DNA of 64,000 nt from UBA8199 sp964507045 (lineage in GTDB: Bacteria; Verrucomicrobiota; Verrucomicrobiia; Limisphaerales; UBA8199): the NCBI GenBank assembly GCA_964507045.1, contig CAZDOO010000012.1, positions 1-64,000 of the forward strand, read 5' to 3'. Positions 45,821 through 53,250 of the stretch are shown piece after piece (position 1 is the first letter of the stretch; each line of letters starts with the position of its first letter). The notes below the pieces were generated by a model. The model was given only the letters and a program-made list of their open reading frames with translations. It did not search any database and had not been told where the DNA came from. The position numbers and the translations under genes are program-made.

Positions 45821-45873
45821 AGTCGCCATTTGTGGCGACTTGCTTGACTATTTGGCGTTTATTCGCCATATAT
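45821..45873 (+). promoter_or_regulatory. hipBA promoter with two palindromic operators
   Basis: AGTCGCCA TTTG TGGCGACT (45821-45840, 8-bp arms) and TGGCG TTTATT CGCCA (45853-45868, 5-bp arms) share the TGGCGA core. A -35 box TTGACT lies at 45844-45849 and an AT-rich -10 region near 45867-45873. Transcription would start about 45880, at or next to the ATG at 45882, and no Shine-Dalgarno exists, so the message is probably leaderless. The operators bracket the -35 and overlap the spacer, as expected for repression by HipB. Confidence 0.65.
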
Positions 45874-45881
45874 GACGTGTT

Positions 45882-46235
45882 ATGAAAATCACAAAACAGG
45901 CCACGGACGAAGCTCTCCTGCGCGAATTAGGCGGGCGGTTGGCCCGGGCGCGCTTGGAGCGCAATCTCACACAGGCTCAACTGTCGGCGCAGGCCGGCGT
46001 TTCCAAACGCAGCGTCGAACGGTTGGAATCGGGCAGCGTGGCCACGCAGTTGTCCGGCTTCATCCGCGTGTGCCGCGCGCTGGATTTGATCGAGCGCTTT
46101 GACCTGCTGGTCCCGGAACCTGTGCCCAGCCCGGTCGAGCAACTGAAGTTGCGCGGGCGCAAGCGGCAGCGCGCCTCGGCCAAAAGGCAGCCGAAAGCCC
46201 CAGCAAAAAAGTGGCAATGGGGAGATGAACCATGA
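45882..46235 (+). CDS. hipB: HipB-like XRE-family antitoxin and repressor
   Basis: 117 residues. The helix-turn-helix is RARLERNLTQAQLSAQAGVS with KRSVERLESG (residues about 20-55). A basic tail (RGRKRQRASAKRQPK) follows, longer than in the E. coli 88-residue HipB. It would bind the palindromes just upstream and neutralise HipA. Its stop overlaps the hipA start by four bases (ATGA), the usual coupling of toxin-antitoxin pairs. Confidence 0.88.
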   Translation: MKITKQATDEALLRELGGRLARARLERNLTQAQLSAQAGVSKRSVERLESGSVATQLSGFIRVCRALDLIERFDLLVPEPVPSPVEQLKLRGRKRQRASAKRQPKAPAKKWQWGDEP

Positions 46236-47539
46236 CGCTGGCTGAGGTCAAACTTTGGGGGCGAACCATCGGCGCCGTGTCGCTGGAGGACGGAGCCCGC
46301 TTCGCGGCTTTTCAGTACGACCCGGCCTTTGCGGGGAGCGGAATCGAGGTTTCGCCCCTCACCATGCCGCTCGGGGATCGAATCTATCTCTTCCCGGACT
46401 TGCCGGAGCCGACCTTCCATGGCCTGCCGGGTCTCCTGGCCGATTCGCTGCCGGACCGATTCGGCAACGCTCTGATTGACGCCTGGCTCTCCACCCAGGG
46501 CCGGACGCCACAAAGTTTCAATGCGGTCGAACGGCTTTGCTACACCGGCGCGCGCGGCATGGGAGCCTTGGAGTTTGTGCCGGCTTTGGGACCGAAGCCG
46601 CAACCCGCGAAGAGGATCGAAATTGATGCCCTGGTCGGGCTCGCGTCCGAAATTCTAAGCCGGCGCACGAATCTGAAAGCCAGCTTCGCGAGCGACCGCA
46701 GGAAAAACGCGTTGAACGACATTCTGCGCGTCGGCACCTCCGCCGGCGGCGCGCGGGCGAAGGCGGTCATTGCCTGGAATCCGGAAACCAACGAGGTTCG
46801 CTCCGGTCAAGTGGCGGCGGGAAAAGGCTTCGGTTACTGGTTGCTGAAATTCGATGGGGTCACCGGAAACAAAGACAAGGAACTCGAAGACCCCAAGGGG
46901 TACGGAGCCATCGAATACGCCTACTCGCTCATGGCGAAAGCCGCGGGCGTGACCATGAGCGAGTGCCGTTTGCTCGAGGAAAACGGCCGACGACACTTCA
47001 TGAGCCGGCGCTTTGACCGGCTCGAGGGTGGCGAAAAGCTGCACATGCAGTCCCTGTGCGCCCTGGCCCATTTCGATTTCAATCACGCCGGCGCCTACTC
47101 CTACGAACAGGCCTTGCTGACCATTCGCCAGTTGAACCTGCCGATGGCGGCGGTCGAGGAACAATTCCGGCGCATGACCTTCAACCTCATCGCCCGCAAT
47201 CAGGACGATCACGTCAAGAACATTGCTTTCCTCATGGACAAGACCGGACGCTGGTCGCTGGCACCCGCGTTCGATCTCACCTACAGCTACAACCCGGATG
47301 GCCGCTGGACCGCCACGCATCAAATGACGATGAACGGCCGGCGCGACGGATTTGCGCTGGCGGACTTTCGCGCCTGCGCCCGGAGCGCCCTGATGAAACG
47401 CGGCCGGGCCGAGGCCATCGTGGAGGAAGTTCGCGCCGCCGTCGCCAGATGGCCGGACTACGCCGAGCAGGCGCGGGTGGCCGGCGGCTGGCGCAAGCAA
47501 ATCCAGCAAACCCACCGCTTGAAACTCCCGCGCGTCTGA
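46232..47539 (+). CDS. hipA: HipA-family serine/threonine kinase toxin
   Basis: 435 residues, normal HipA length. An N-terminal subdomain (LYLFPDLPEPTFHGLPGLLADSLPD type) precedes the kinase. VGTSAGGARAKAV corresponds to the regulatory glycine-serine loop that is autophosphorylated in HipA, NLIARNQDDHVKN to the catalytic loop with Asp325, and LAPAFDLTYS to the DFG-equivalent. In E. coli HipA phosphorylates glutamyl-tRNA synthetase and induces persistence. All key residues are present, so the toxin should be active. Confidence 0.92.
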   Translation: MTLAEVKLWGRTIGAVSLEDGARFAAFQYDPAFAGSGIEVSPLTMPLGDRIYLFPDLPEPTFHGLPGLLADSLPDRFGNALIDAWLSTQGRTPQSFNAVERLCYTGARGMGALEFVPALGPKPQPAKRIEIDALVGLASEILSRRTNLKASFASDRRKNALNDILRVGTSAGGARAKAVIAWNPETNEVRSGQVAAGKGFGYWLLKFDGVTGNKDKELEDPKGYGAIEYAYSLMAKAAGVTMSECRLLEENGRRHFMSRRFDRLEGGEKLHMQSLCALAHFDFNHAGAYSYEQALLTIRQLNLPMAAVEEQFRRMTFNLIARNQDDHVKNIAFLMDKTGRWSLAPAFDLTYSYNPDGRWTATHQMTMNGRRDGFALADFRACARSALMKRGRAEAIVEEVRAAVARWPDYAEQARVAGGWRKQIQQTHRLKLPRV

Positions 47540-47662
47540 CGATCCAGATGAGCTTCAATCAATCCACTGACGCCACCCTCTCGCCCTGCAATCCGGCTCC
47601 GCCATCTCTGCTTTAGCGTCATTTCGAGTGTTCAGCGGGAAGCCAACTGCATGGATACCGCC

Positions 47663-47905
47663 TCAGCCGCCGTCGCCCTTGGCCAGCACCGGCCCGCCCC
47701 GCCGCCAGCCCTTCATCCAGCCGTCAACCTCGCTGCCCACAAACCGCACCTGACCGCCGATGCGATAGTGTGGCAGCCGGTAGCGGCTTCGCCAGTTGTC
47801 TATCGTCCGCACGTCCACCCCGAACCGGGCCGCCACCTCTTTCCGGGTTAACAACTTCTCGCCTCCAGGCTTTGGAGGCTGACCAACATCGCGTGTCTTC
47901 TTCAT
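47663..47905 (-). CDS. Excisionase/MerR-like helix-turn-helix protein
   Basis: 80 residues. LLTRKEVAARFGVDVRTIDNW is a typical winged HTH_17 motif, followed by RLPHYRIGGQVRFVGSEVDGW, the wing and C-terminal strand. Such short proteins are excisionases or directionality factors of integrative elements, or small regulators. No integrase is in the window, so its partner is missing or elsewhere. Its start at 47905 faces the ribbon-helix-helix gene; the 47906-48152 gap between holds nothing recognisable. Confidence 0.75.
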   Translation of the reverse strand: MKKTRDVGQPPKPGGEKLLTRKEVAARFGVDVRTIDNWRSRYRLPHYRIGGQVRFVGSEVDGWMKGWRRGGPVLAKGDGG

Positions 47906-48152
47906 GTTCGGGGTTCGCTTTCTGCCTTATCCATCAGCCCGTTGGCGGGCCACCCCCAACCTCGGGAACAACGCCCAGTACAAATCCCCGCGCTGCGACA
48001 CCATTCCCGGGATGTAACTCCTTGTGTGGCAGCGGGTTCGGAACATGACTCCGGCTCGAACCAACAGCACTTGATTCGCGGCACTGCGCTACCATGCGGC
48101 CAATTCTATGGAAAGTTTATTATGAATCAAGGACAAAATGATATATTAGCCG

Positions 48153-48180
48153 TTGACCTGGCTTCAGCGCCGCTTATATT
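48153..48180 (+). promoter_or_regulatory. Sigma-70-like promoter of the ribbon-helix-helix gene
   Basis: TTGACC at 48153-48158 and TATATT at 48175-48180 with a 16-base spacer. The expected transcription start (about 48187) lies only a few bases from the TTG start codon at 48190, and no ribosome-binding site precedes it, so the transcript is likely leaderless. Confidence 0.6.
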
Positions 48181-48189
48181 TGCCCTGTC

Positions 48190-48705
48190 TTGAGGAAAGC
48201 GAGCAAATACAATCTGACGGCAATCAGCATCTCCTTGCCAACGATACTCCTGCGCCAAATTGACGATCGGGCTGACCAGCTCGGCATCCCCCGCAGCCAA
48301 TACCTCGCGCTGCTCGCCCGCAAAGACATCGTCACCGGCGGCCCCCTCACCCTCCCGGCCCCCACCCCGGACCAGGCGCCCAAGCAGATTGACCTCAGCG
48401 AGGAAGTCATCGCCTTCCTCAAGTTCGCCCACCCGATCCTGATCGAGCGCGAGCAGATCATAAAGGAATCCCCCAGCAAGCCGCCCCCGCTCGAAGTCGA
48501 GCCGCCCGAATCTCTGGCCGAAAAGGCCTTCTGGCTTGGCGTCCTGGACGAGCTGGACGAAATCCTGGAATACAAGTGGCTGCAATCCGAGAAGGCCGGC
48601 TACGACATCGGCCTGGACCGCGCCATCCGCGAATGGCTCCAGCAGTACCACACCGCCTGGGCCGCCGCGAACCCGCCGCCACCACACCCGCCGCAATCGC
48701 AGTAG
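48190..48705 (+). CDS. Ribbon-helix-helix DNA-binding protein
   Basis: 171 residues. The N-terminal ISISLPTILLRQIDDRADQL with GIPRSQYLALLARKDI is a ribbon-helix-helix (Arc/MetJ/CopG) motif. A proline-rich linker follows, and a helical C-terminal part (WLGVLDELDEILEYKWLQ, then RAIREWLQQYHTAW) matches no family I know. TTG at 48190 is the only start that includes the beta-strand. The 3' 58 bases (48611-48668) recur at 52785-52842 with one mismatch, joined there to an hsdR remnant. It may regulate nearby genes or act as an antitoxin whose partner has been lost. Confidence 0.65.
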   Translation: MRKASKYNLTAISISLPTILLRQIDDRADQLGIPRSQYLALLARKDIVTGGPLTLPAPTPDQAPKQIDLSEEVIAFLKFAHPILIEREQIIKESPSKPPPLEVEPPESLAEKAFWLGVLDELDEILEYKWLQSEKAGYDIGLDRAIREWLQQYHTAWAAANPPPPHPPQSQ

Positions 48706-49328
48706 CCCCCGCCACACCCAAGCTCGGCCATCCTGCTATCGGCTATCGGCAATGCCCCTTGCCGCGGGCTAGCGCTTCAACATTCGCGCGCCTAACGCCC
48801 AGGCCCCATGAACGAAGCCGAAACCAGAGCCGAGCACAATCATCTCCAAATTGATCCGAAACAACCTAAAACGAAGATTCTAATAACATATACTTGCCCT
48901 AACCTGGCTTAAGCCACCGGTGGATTTCCACAAAAACCGCCGCATCCCCGTCGCCGGTTCCGCCACTCCGCTGGCCACGAAGGGCCAGGAATCCGGCGTC
49001 GGCCGCTGGCACACCGTGCGCCTGGCCACCCTTTCCTTCTGCGAACACCTCCAGATCAAGCAGATCCCCGCGCCCGGCTTGCCCAATCCTTCATCTCTAG
49101 CTCAGCTCGTCCCATTCGTCCTCTCGTCCCATTCCCACTTCACGCTTCACCCCAACATTTTCCCCTTTCCACCTCCCGCGTCCCGTCGCACTATTGCGTG
49201 ACTTTCGTCATGGGCGGCACTTGCGCATCACAGTCAGCCAAGGTGTCCTATCAGGGGCGCCTCCCCCGCACCGTTGCCCCGCCCCAATCCATTTCAGCAT
49301 TTCAGGTTTCAGCTTTTCCCCTCCCCCC
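48706..49328. other. Gene-poor stretch with decayed sequence
   Basis: No intact gene. It contains a possible hsdR start stub at 48808, a plus-strand open stretch near 48920-49080 (peptides such as RRIPVAGSATPLATKGQ) without a family match, and degenerate CTCGTCCCATTC repeats around 49100-49135. It reads like decayed accessory DNA. Confidence 0.45.
48808..48837 (+). pseudogene. Possible 10-codon 5' stub of an hsdR (EcoEI-type) gene
   Basis: The start MNEAETRAEH is the characteristic opening of EcoEI-like type I restriction R subunits (which continue with IDPALKAAGW). After it the frame reads unrelated residues and stops within 25 codons. Ten residues are little evidence on their own; the neighbouring hsdM/hsdS and hsdR remnants raise the likelihood. 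Confidence 0.4.
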
Positions 49329-49475
49329 ATGCCCCGCTCCGCCAATAAGAAGACAACCCCCAACGGCCGCAACGCCGACACCCAGGCCAACATCGGCTAC
49401 GAGGAGAGACTCTGGAAAGCCGCCGATACCCTTCTGCCCAAACTTCTCTCGGGCGAGTTGCGGGTGGCGGCTTAA
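49329..49475 (+). pseudogene. hsdM 5' end fused to hsdS 3' end (deletion remnant)
   Basis: A 48-residue frame. Its first part (NADTQANIGYEERLWKAAD) matches the N-terminus of type I methyltransferase HsdM, normally GxNLGFExxLWxAADKLR. It is followed at once by TLLPKLLSGELRV, the standard C-terminal end of specificity subunit HsdS. A deletion of about 2.5 kb joining the start of hsdM to the end of hsdS in frame would make this. It cannot act as a methylase or specificity subunit. The remaining mini-protein is open and has a stop. Confidence 0.65.
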
Positions 49476-49492
49476 ATAGAGAGAATGCATTT

Positions 49493-50341
49493 ATGATCCG
49501 CGAACCTGACGAACCCACCGGCCAGCCGCAGCCGCCGTTGAACCCGCACAAGATGTTGCAGCGCATGGAACGGCTCCTGAACGAGACCCGCTCCCCCAAA
49601 CGGAAGCAGGCCGACGAAGCCCAGCAATTGGTCTATGACGCCTGGGAGGCGCCGACCGACGAGCGGCAGCACGAGCTGATGTGCCAGGCGCTGGAGCTCG
49701 ACCCGGGCAACGCCGACGCCTTGCTCTACCTGCTCGACCAGTCCGGCCTGGACGAGGAGGCGGAAATCCAGGCGCTGCGGAACATTGTCGCGGCGGCGGC
49801 CAAGAGCCTCGGGCCCAAGGTGTTCAAGGAAAACGCCGGCCACTTCTGGGGCTTCATCGAAACGCGCCCCTACATGCGGGCGCGGCAGCGGCTCGCCTAC
49901 TGCCTGCGCGCCGCCGGGCGCCTCGAGGAAGCCATCACCGAATACGAGGCCATGCTTGAGTTGAACCCCAACGACAACCAGGGCGTGCGCTACGAACTGC
50001 TCCCGGCGCTGCTGGGGTTGAACCGGCTGGAACCCGCCCGGGCGCTGCTCAAGCAATACAACGAGGCCAGGTTCAGCGTGGCATTTGCCTGGTGTGCCGT
50101 GCTGGAGCGGTGGCTGAGCGGCGACCTGGCCGCGGCCAAGCGGGCGCTGGCCGCGGCGCGGAAGCAAAACGCGCACATGCAGGTCTATATCAAGGGCCAT
50201 CGCGACCTGCCGCGCCAGATGCCGGACTCCTACGCGATGGGCAGCAAGGAAGAGGCGCTCTGCTTTGCGGAAGTGCTGCGCTCCGCCTGGGCCCGCCACC
50301 CGCAAGCCCTGGCCTGGCTGGCCGAACAGCAGATCAAATGA
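49493..50341 (+). CDS. TPR/ST7-like protein
   Basis: 282 residues, intact, soluble. Helical repeats occur at QALELDPGNADALLYLLDQ, RLAYCLRAAGRLEEAITEYE and YELLPALLGLNRLEPARALL. The region MARQRLAYCL and GHFWGFIETRPYMRAR resemble the ST7-like helical repeat family. Such proteins are scaffolds. It lies between the hsdM/hsdS remnant and the fic stub with 17 and 22 bases on each side, so it may once have been part of a restriction or defence operon. Its survival among decayed genes suggests it is still useful or recent. Confidence 0.7.
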   Translation: MIREPDEPTGQPQPPLNPHKMLQRMERLLNETRSPKRKQADEAQQLVYDAWEAPTDERQHELMCQALELDPGNADALLYLLDQSGLDEEAEIQALRNIVAAAAKSLGPKVFKENAGHFWGFIETRPYMRARQRLAYCLRAAGRLEEAITEYEAMLELNPNDNQGVRYELLPALLGLNRLEPARALLKQYNEARFSVAFAWCAVLERWLSGDLAAAKRALAAARKQNAHMQVYIKGHRDLPRQMPDSYAMGSKEEALCFAEVLRSAWARHPQALAWLAEQQIK

Positions 50342-50363
50342 CTGACCGTAACGCGGACCCTCT

Positions 50364-50612
50364 ATGAGCTTCAACCCCAGCCAGCCCTACAACGACCTCC
50401 CACTCCTGCCGCCCCAGGTTGATCTGGAGACCAAAGCCGTCCTGAAGCGCTGCGTCGCCGCCAATAAAACCCTTGTTGTTGCAACTGCTGCGCGCAGCGC
50501 TTCCGCCGCCCCCGTTCATGCTCCTGCTCATCGTCCCGCTCGTGCTGCTGCTCATGTTCCTGCTGCCGATAATGTTGCTGTTGCTGCCGCCGTGACCCTG
50601 ACCATCTGCTGA
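50364..50612 (+). pseudogene. fic 5' stub running into degenerate repeats
   Basis: The first 37 residues (QPYNDLPLLPPQVDLETKA, then VLKRCVAANKTL) match the N-terminal region of Fic-family AMP-transferases almost exactly. No Fic motif (HPFxxGNGR) follows. From about 50475 the frame becomes alanine/histidine-rich low complexity (VHAPAHRPARAAAHVPAA) through a run of GCTCCTGCTCATC-like units; read in reverse these are GAGCAK hexamers. The gene is broken and the repeats probably mark the deletion point. Confidence 0.6.
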
Positions 50613-50632
50613 ACTCTCTCAGAATTCAACGC

Positions 50633-52132
50633 ATGTCCGCCAAGCCCAAGTTCGACGCCCGCAAAATGATGGAAAAGGCCATCCAGGTCATGAAGCAGTC
50701 CGTCAACGAGCCGCGGGCCGACCGGAAAGCCAGCCCGCTGGTCGGCGCTGTGCTCGTAGAGCCCGACGGCACCGTTGACACCGCACACCGCGGCGAGCTG
50801 AGGCAGGGGGATCATGCCGAGTTCACCCTCCTGGAGCGCAAGCATCCCGACGAACGCCTCGACGGCTCATTCCTCTTTGCAACCCTCGAACCTTGCGCGC
50901 CGGGGGCCAGAAAGCACCCCAAGCTTGCCTGCGCCGAGCGCATTGTGAATGCCCGCATCGCCGAGGTCTGGGTGGGCATCGAGGATCCCGACCCCACCGT
51001 GGACCGCCGGGGTATCCGTTACCTGGAACAAAACGGCGTCAAGGTCCACTTGTTCGACCTCGATCTGCAGGACCAGATTCGCGAAGCCAACAAGGATTTC
51101 ATCGCCCAGGCGTTAAGGCGTGCGGCTGAGGCCAAGGATGACAAAACGGCTAAGCCATCGCGGCTGTCCCAGTGGGATGAGCCTCTGGCTGGAGTCGGAC
51201 TCGCGGACCTGGCGTCGGACGCCTTGGCACGCTATCGCGAGAGAACGAAGATTCCAGACAAGACCATGTCCGCAGCCTTCCTTCAACGATTGGAGCGCCA
51301 GGGATTGCTCCGCCGTCGGGGGTCAAAACTGGTGCCGACCGGCTTTGGGTTTCTGCTCTTCGGCAGGAGTCCGCGCGATGTGCTGCACCATGCCGGACTA
51401 AACGCGACGCTTGCGTTTCCCGATGGCACCCATGAAATCCACAATTTTGATGCTCCAGCCATCCTGGTGCCGGACAAGGTCGAGCAATGGTTGCGGCCAC
51501 GGTTGCCCAATGTGATTGACCGCAGCCGCATGACGCGGGAGGAACGCCCGGCGTTGCCCTTCGAACTCGTGCGCGAGGGGGTCATCAACGCGCTGGTGCA
51601 TCGGGATTACGATTTGGCCGGGGCTACTTGCCACCTGGTGGTGACGCCGGACACGGTCACCGTGAAAAGCCCGGGGGCGCCCCTGGCCCCAGTCACCCTC
51701 GAACAGCTCCAATCGTTTAGCGCCCCCATGTATAACCGGAACCCGAAGCTCCAGTTCGCGTTTGGCGGAACAAGATTGGTGGAGGGACGCGGTTTCGGCA
51801 TGAGAACATTTGGGGCCGTGGCCGCCAAGCACGGCTTGCCGCTGCCAAAGTACGCTTGGGAAGCGCCGTATCTGGTGCTCACACTGTATCGCAGCCCCGC
51901 GGGCGCCCTGGTCGATATAAGCCCACAAATCTTCGCCCGTCTAAATCGGGATGCTCGAAAAGCGTGGCAGTTCATGGTCGGTCGGCAGTCAGTGACCAGC
52001 CCGGAACTGATGGCCGCCATGGGCTTTGACGAACGCAAAGCACAGCGCGTACTGAAAAAACTGCTGGAGGTTGGCTTGGTTCGCCGTAGTGGCGGGGGCC
52101 GGGCAACCCACTACGGGGTGATTCGCCCATGA
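50633..52132 (+). CDS. RibD-like deaminase fused to GHKL ATPase (HATPase_c_4) and winged helix
   Basis: 499 residues. The N-terminal 150 are a zinc deaminase: HAE at 61-63, PC at 87-88 and a third ligand Cys100, plus the RibD-type stretch GIEDPDPTVDRRGIRYLE. The PC-to-C spacing is eleven residues, longer than the usual. Residues about 195-235 resemble a winged helix. From 235 to 425 lies the GHKL-type ATPase of RecG-C/Schlafen-associated proteins: ELVREGVINALVHRDYD is the N-box, with SPGAPL, YNRNPKLQFAF and EGRGFGMRTF following. The last 65 are a winged helix (SPELMAAMGFDERKAQRVLKK). In related proteins the ATPase pairs with AlbA_2; here a deaminase replaces it. Riboflavin genes are absent. 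A nucleotide- or RNA-modifying defence effector is inferred. Confidence 0.82.
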   Translation: MSAKPKFDARKMMEKAIQVMKQSVNEPRADRKASPLVGAVLVEPDGTVDTAHRGELRQGDHAEFTLLERKHPDERLDGSFLFATLEPCAPGARKHPKLACAERIVNARIAEVWVGIEDPDPTVDRRGIRYLEQNGVKVHLFDLDLQDQIREANKDFIAQALRRAAEAKDDKTAKPSRLSQWDEPLAGVGLADLASDALARYRERTKIPDKTMSAAFLQRLERQGLLRRRGSKLVPTGFGFLLFGRSPRDVLHHAGLNATLAFPDGTHEIHNFDAPAILVPDKVEQWLRPRLPNVIDRSRMTREERPALPFELVREGVINALVHRDYDLAGATCHLVVTPDTVTVKSPGAPLAPVTLEQLQSFSAPMYNRNPKLQFAFGGTRLVEGRGFGMRTFGAVAAKHGLPLPKYAWEAPYLVLTLYRSPAGALVDISPQIFARLNRDARKAWQFMVGRQSVTSPELMAAMGFDERKAQRVLKKLLEVGLVRRSGGGRATHYGVIRP

Positions 52133-52541
52133 AGGGGAATCCCGACAAGAATCCCGACAAAGTGTCGGGATTCCGAGAGCCCAACCCTCCACTGCTGGCT
52201 GGTCTCGCAGGAACGCACTTCGCGACAGGGTGTCGCGATTGCAGCATCCTGCCAAATGGCAGGATACGCGGCCTCCTACCCGGACATTCTGTCCGGATGG
52301 AGTGGAGCCTCATGAGACCGGATCAGAAACCAGTGCCTGTGGCAAATCCCCTCCCGCGACAAAGTGTCGCGAGCGAGAATCCTGCCAAAAATCCCGCCGT
52401 TTTGGCAGGATACCCGGACCGTCCCATTTCGACACGTCCGGGGAATATGTCGATGGCTTCGACATATCCCCCGGATGTGTCCCTTTTCAACCGCATTTTC
52501 GACATATCCCAGAAACGTGTCCCCGCCTTGGACATATCCCT
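52084..52541. repeat. Array of non-identical hairpins and long inverted repeat (array B)
   Basis: At least seven perfect or near-perfect hairpins follow one another: CCGTAGTGG/CCACTACGG (52084-52116, inside the upstream gene), AATCCCGACA-AAG-TGTCGGGATT (52150-52172, with a direct half-copy at 52138), TCGCGACA-GGG-TGTCGCGA (52220-52238), ATCCTGCCA-AA-TGGCAGGAT (52246-52265), CCGGACA-TTC-TGTCCGG (52280-52296), CGCGACA-AAG-TGTCGCG (52355-52371) and ATCCTGCCAAAA/TTTTGGCAGGAT (52379-52411). A 23-base imperfect inverted repeat (two mismatches) spans 52431-52481, with further GACATATCCC half-units to 52541. Arms differ but pair exactly. An ATG at 52129, overlapping the upstream stop as ATGA, opens a 175-codon frame through the array, which looks repeat-derived rather than a real protein. 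Confidence 0.85.
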
Positions 52542-52652
52542 ACCTTCATTCTCTCCGTTTCCTTCTGTAAAATCCGTGCCCATCCGTGTCCATCGCTGGT
52601 TGATTCCGACATCAGTGCCAATTCGTGTAATCCGTGTCTGCTCCGTGACCCC

Positions 52653-52855
52653 ATGAAATTCACCGAGTCCACCGTCGAAGAAGCCCCCCTGGAATGGTCC
52701 CAGGAACCGGCTAGGACTACCGCCCCGGACCCGAAATCGCCCACGACGGCCTCTTCGTCGAGCGCAAGGGATACGAAGACATCAGCCTGGACCGTGCCAT
52801 CCGCGAATGGCTCCAGCAGTACCACACCGCCTGGGCCGCCGCCAATCCCGCCTAG
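52653..52855 (+). pseudogene. hsdR 5' remnant joined to the tail of the ribbon-helix-helix gene
   Basis: The start KFTESTVEEAPLEW matches the N-terminus of type I restriction R subunits. After a frameshift near 52710 the sequence continues as DYRPGPEIAHDGLFVERKGY, exactly the next part of those proteins (LGY.x.x.GPxIAPDGxxxERxxY). At 52785 it switches to 58 bases nearly identical to the end of the gene at 48190-48705 and stops at TAG 52853-52855. Only about 50 codons of hsdR remain, broken by a frameshift and an in-frame stop. Gap 52856-53028 holds no gene. Confidence 0.65.
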
Positions 52856-53028
52856 CCCCCGAACGTCAGTTCGCGCTGTCCCCTCCGAGCCCACGTAGCG
52901 GCCCAGGCGGCGGCTCGTCATACCTCACCGGCCGCGTCCGCGCGGCTCCGGCCGATCCCGACTCGTCGCGCACCGCCCAACATCTCTCTATCCTTCAAAG
53001 CGGCGCCATGATACATTTACAGCAAAGA

Positions 53029-53250
53029 ATGAACTACCAGTCCATCATCACCATCGAGCCGGGCAAACGCGGCGGGCGCCCCTGCATCCGCCGCATGCGC
53101 ATCGCGGTAGCCGACGTTCTAGGCTGGCTCGCCGCCGGCATGACGCATCAAGCCATTCTGACCGACTACCCGGAACTTACCGAGGAGGACATTCGCGCCT
53201 GCCTCGCCTACGCTGCCGACCGTGAACGCCGCTTGCTGACCGCTGCATGA
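53029..53250 (+). CDS. DUF433-family antitoxin
   Basis: 73 residues. SIITIEPGKRGGRPCIRRMRI then VLGWLAAGMTHQAILTDYP and LTEEDIRACLAYAADRE are the standard DUF433 blocks, a small winged-helix-like antitoxin. It overlaps the next gene's start by four bases (ATGA). ATG 53029 is chosen; another ATG at 53008 would add seven residues. DUF433 genes are usually followed by a PIN-like DUF5615 toxin, as here. Confidence 0.88.
   Translation: MNYQSIITIEPGKRGGRPCIRRMRIAVADVLGWLAAGMTHQAILTDYPELTEEDIRACLAYAADRERRLLTAA

Noticed and set aside
52129..52656. 175-residue protein starting NPDKNPDKVSGF
   Set aside because: Its sequence is produced by the hairpin array; it has no domain, although the ATGA overlap with the upstream stop is noted.
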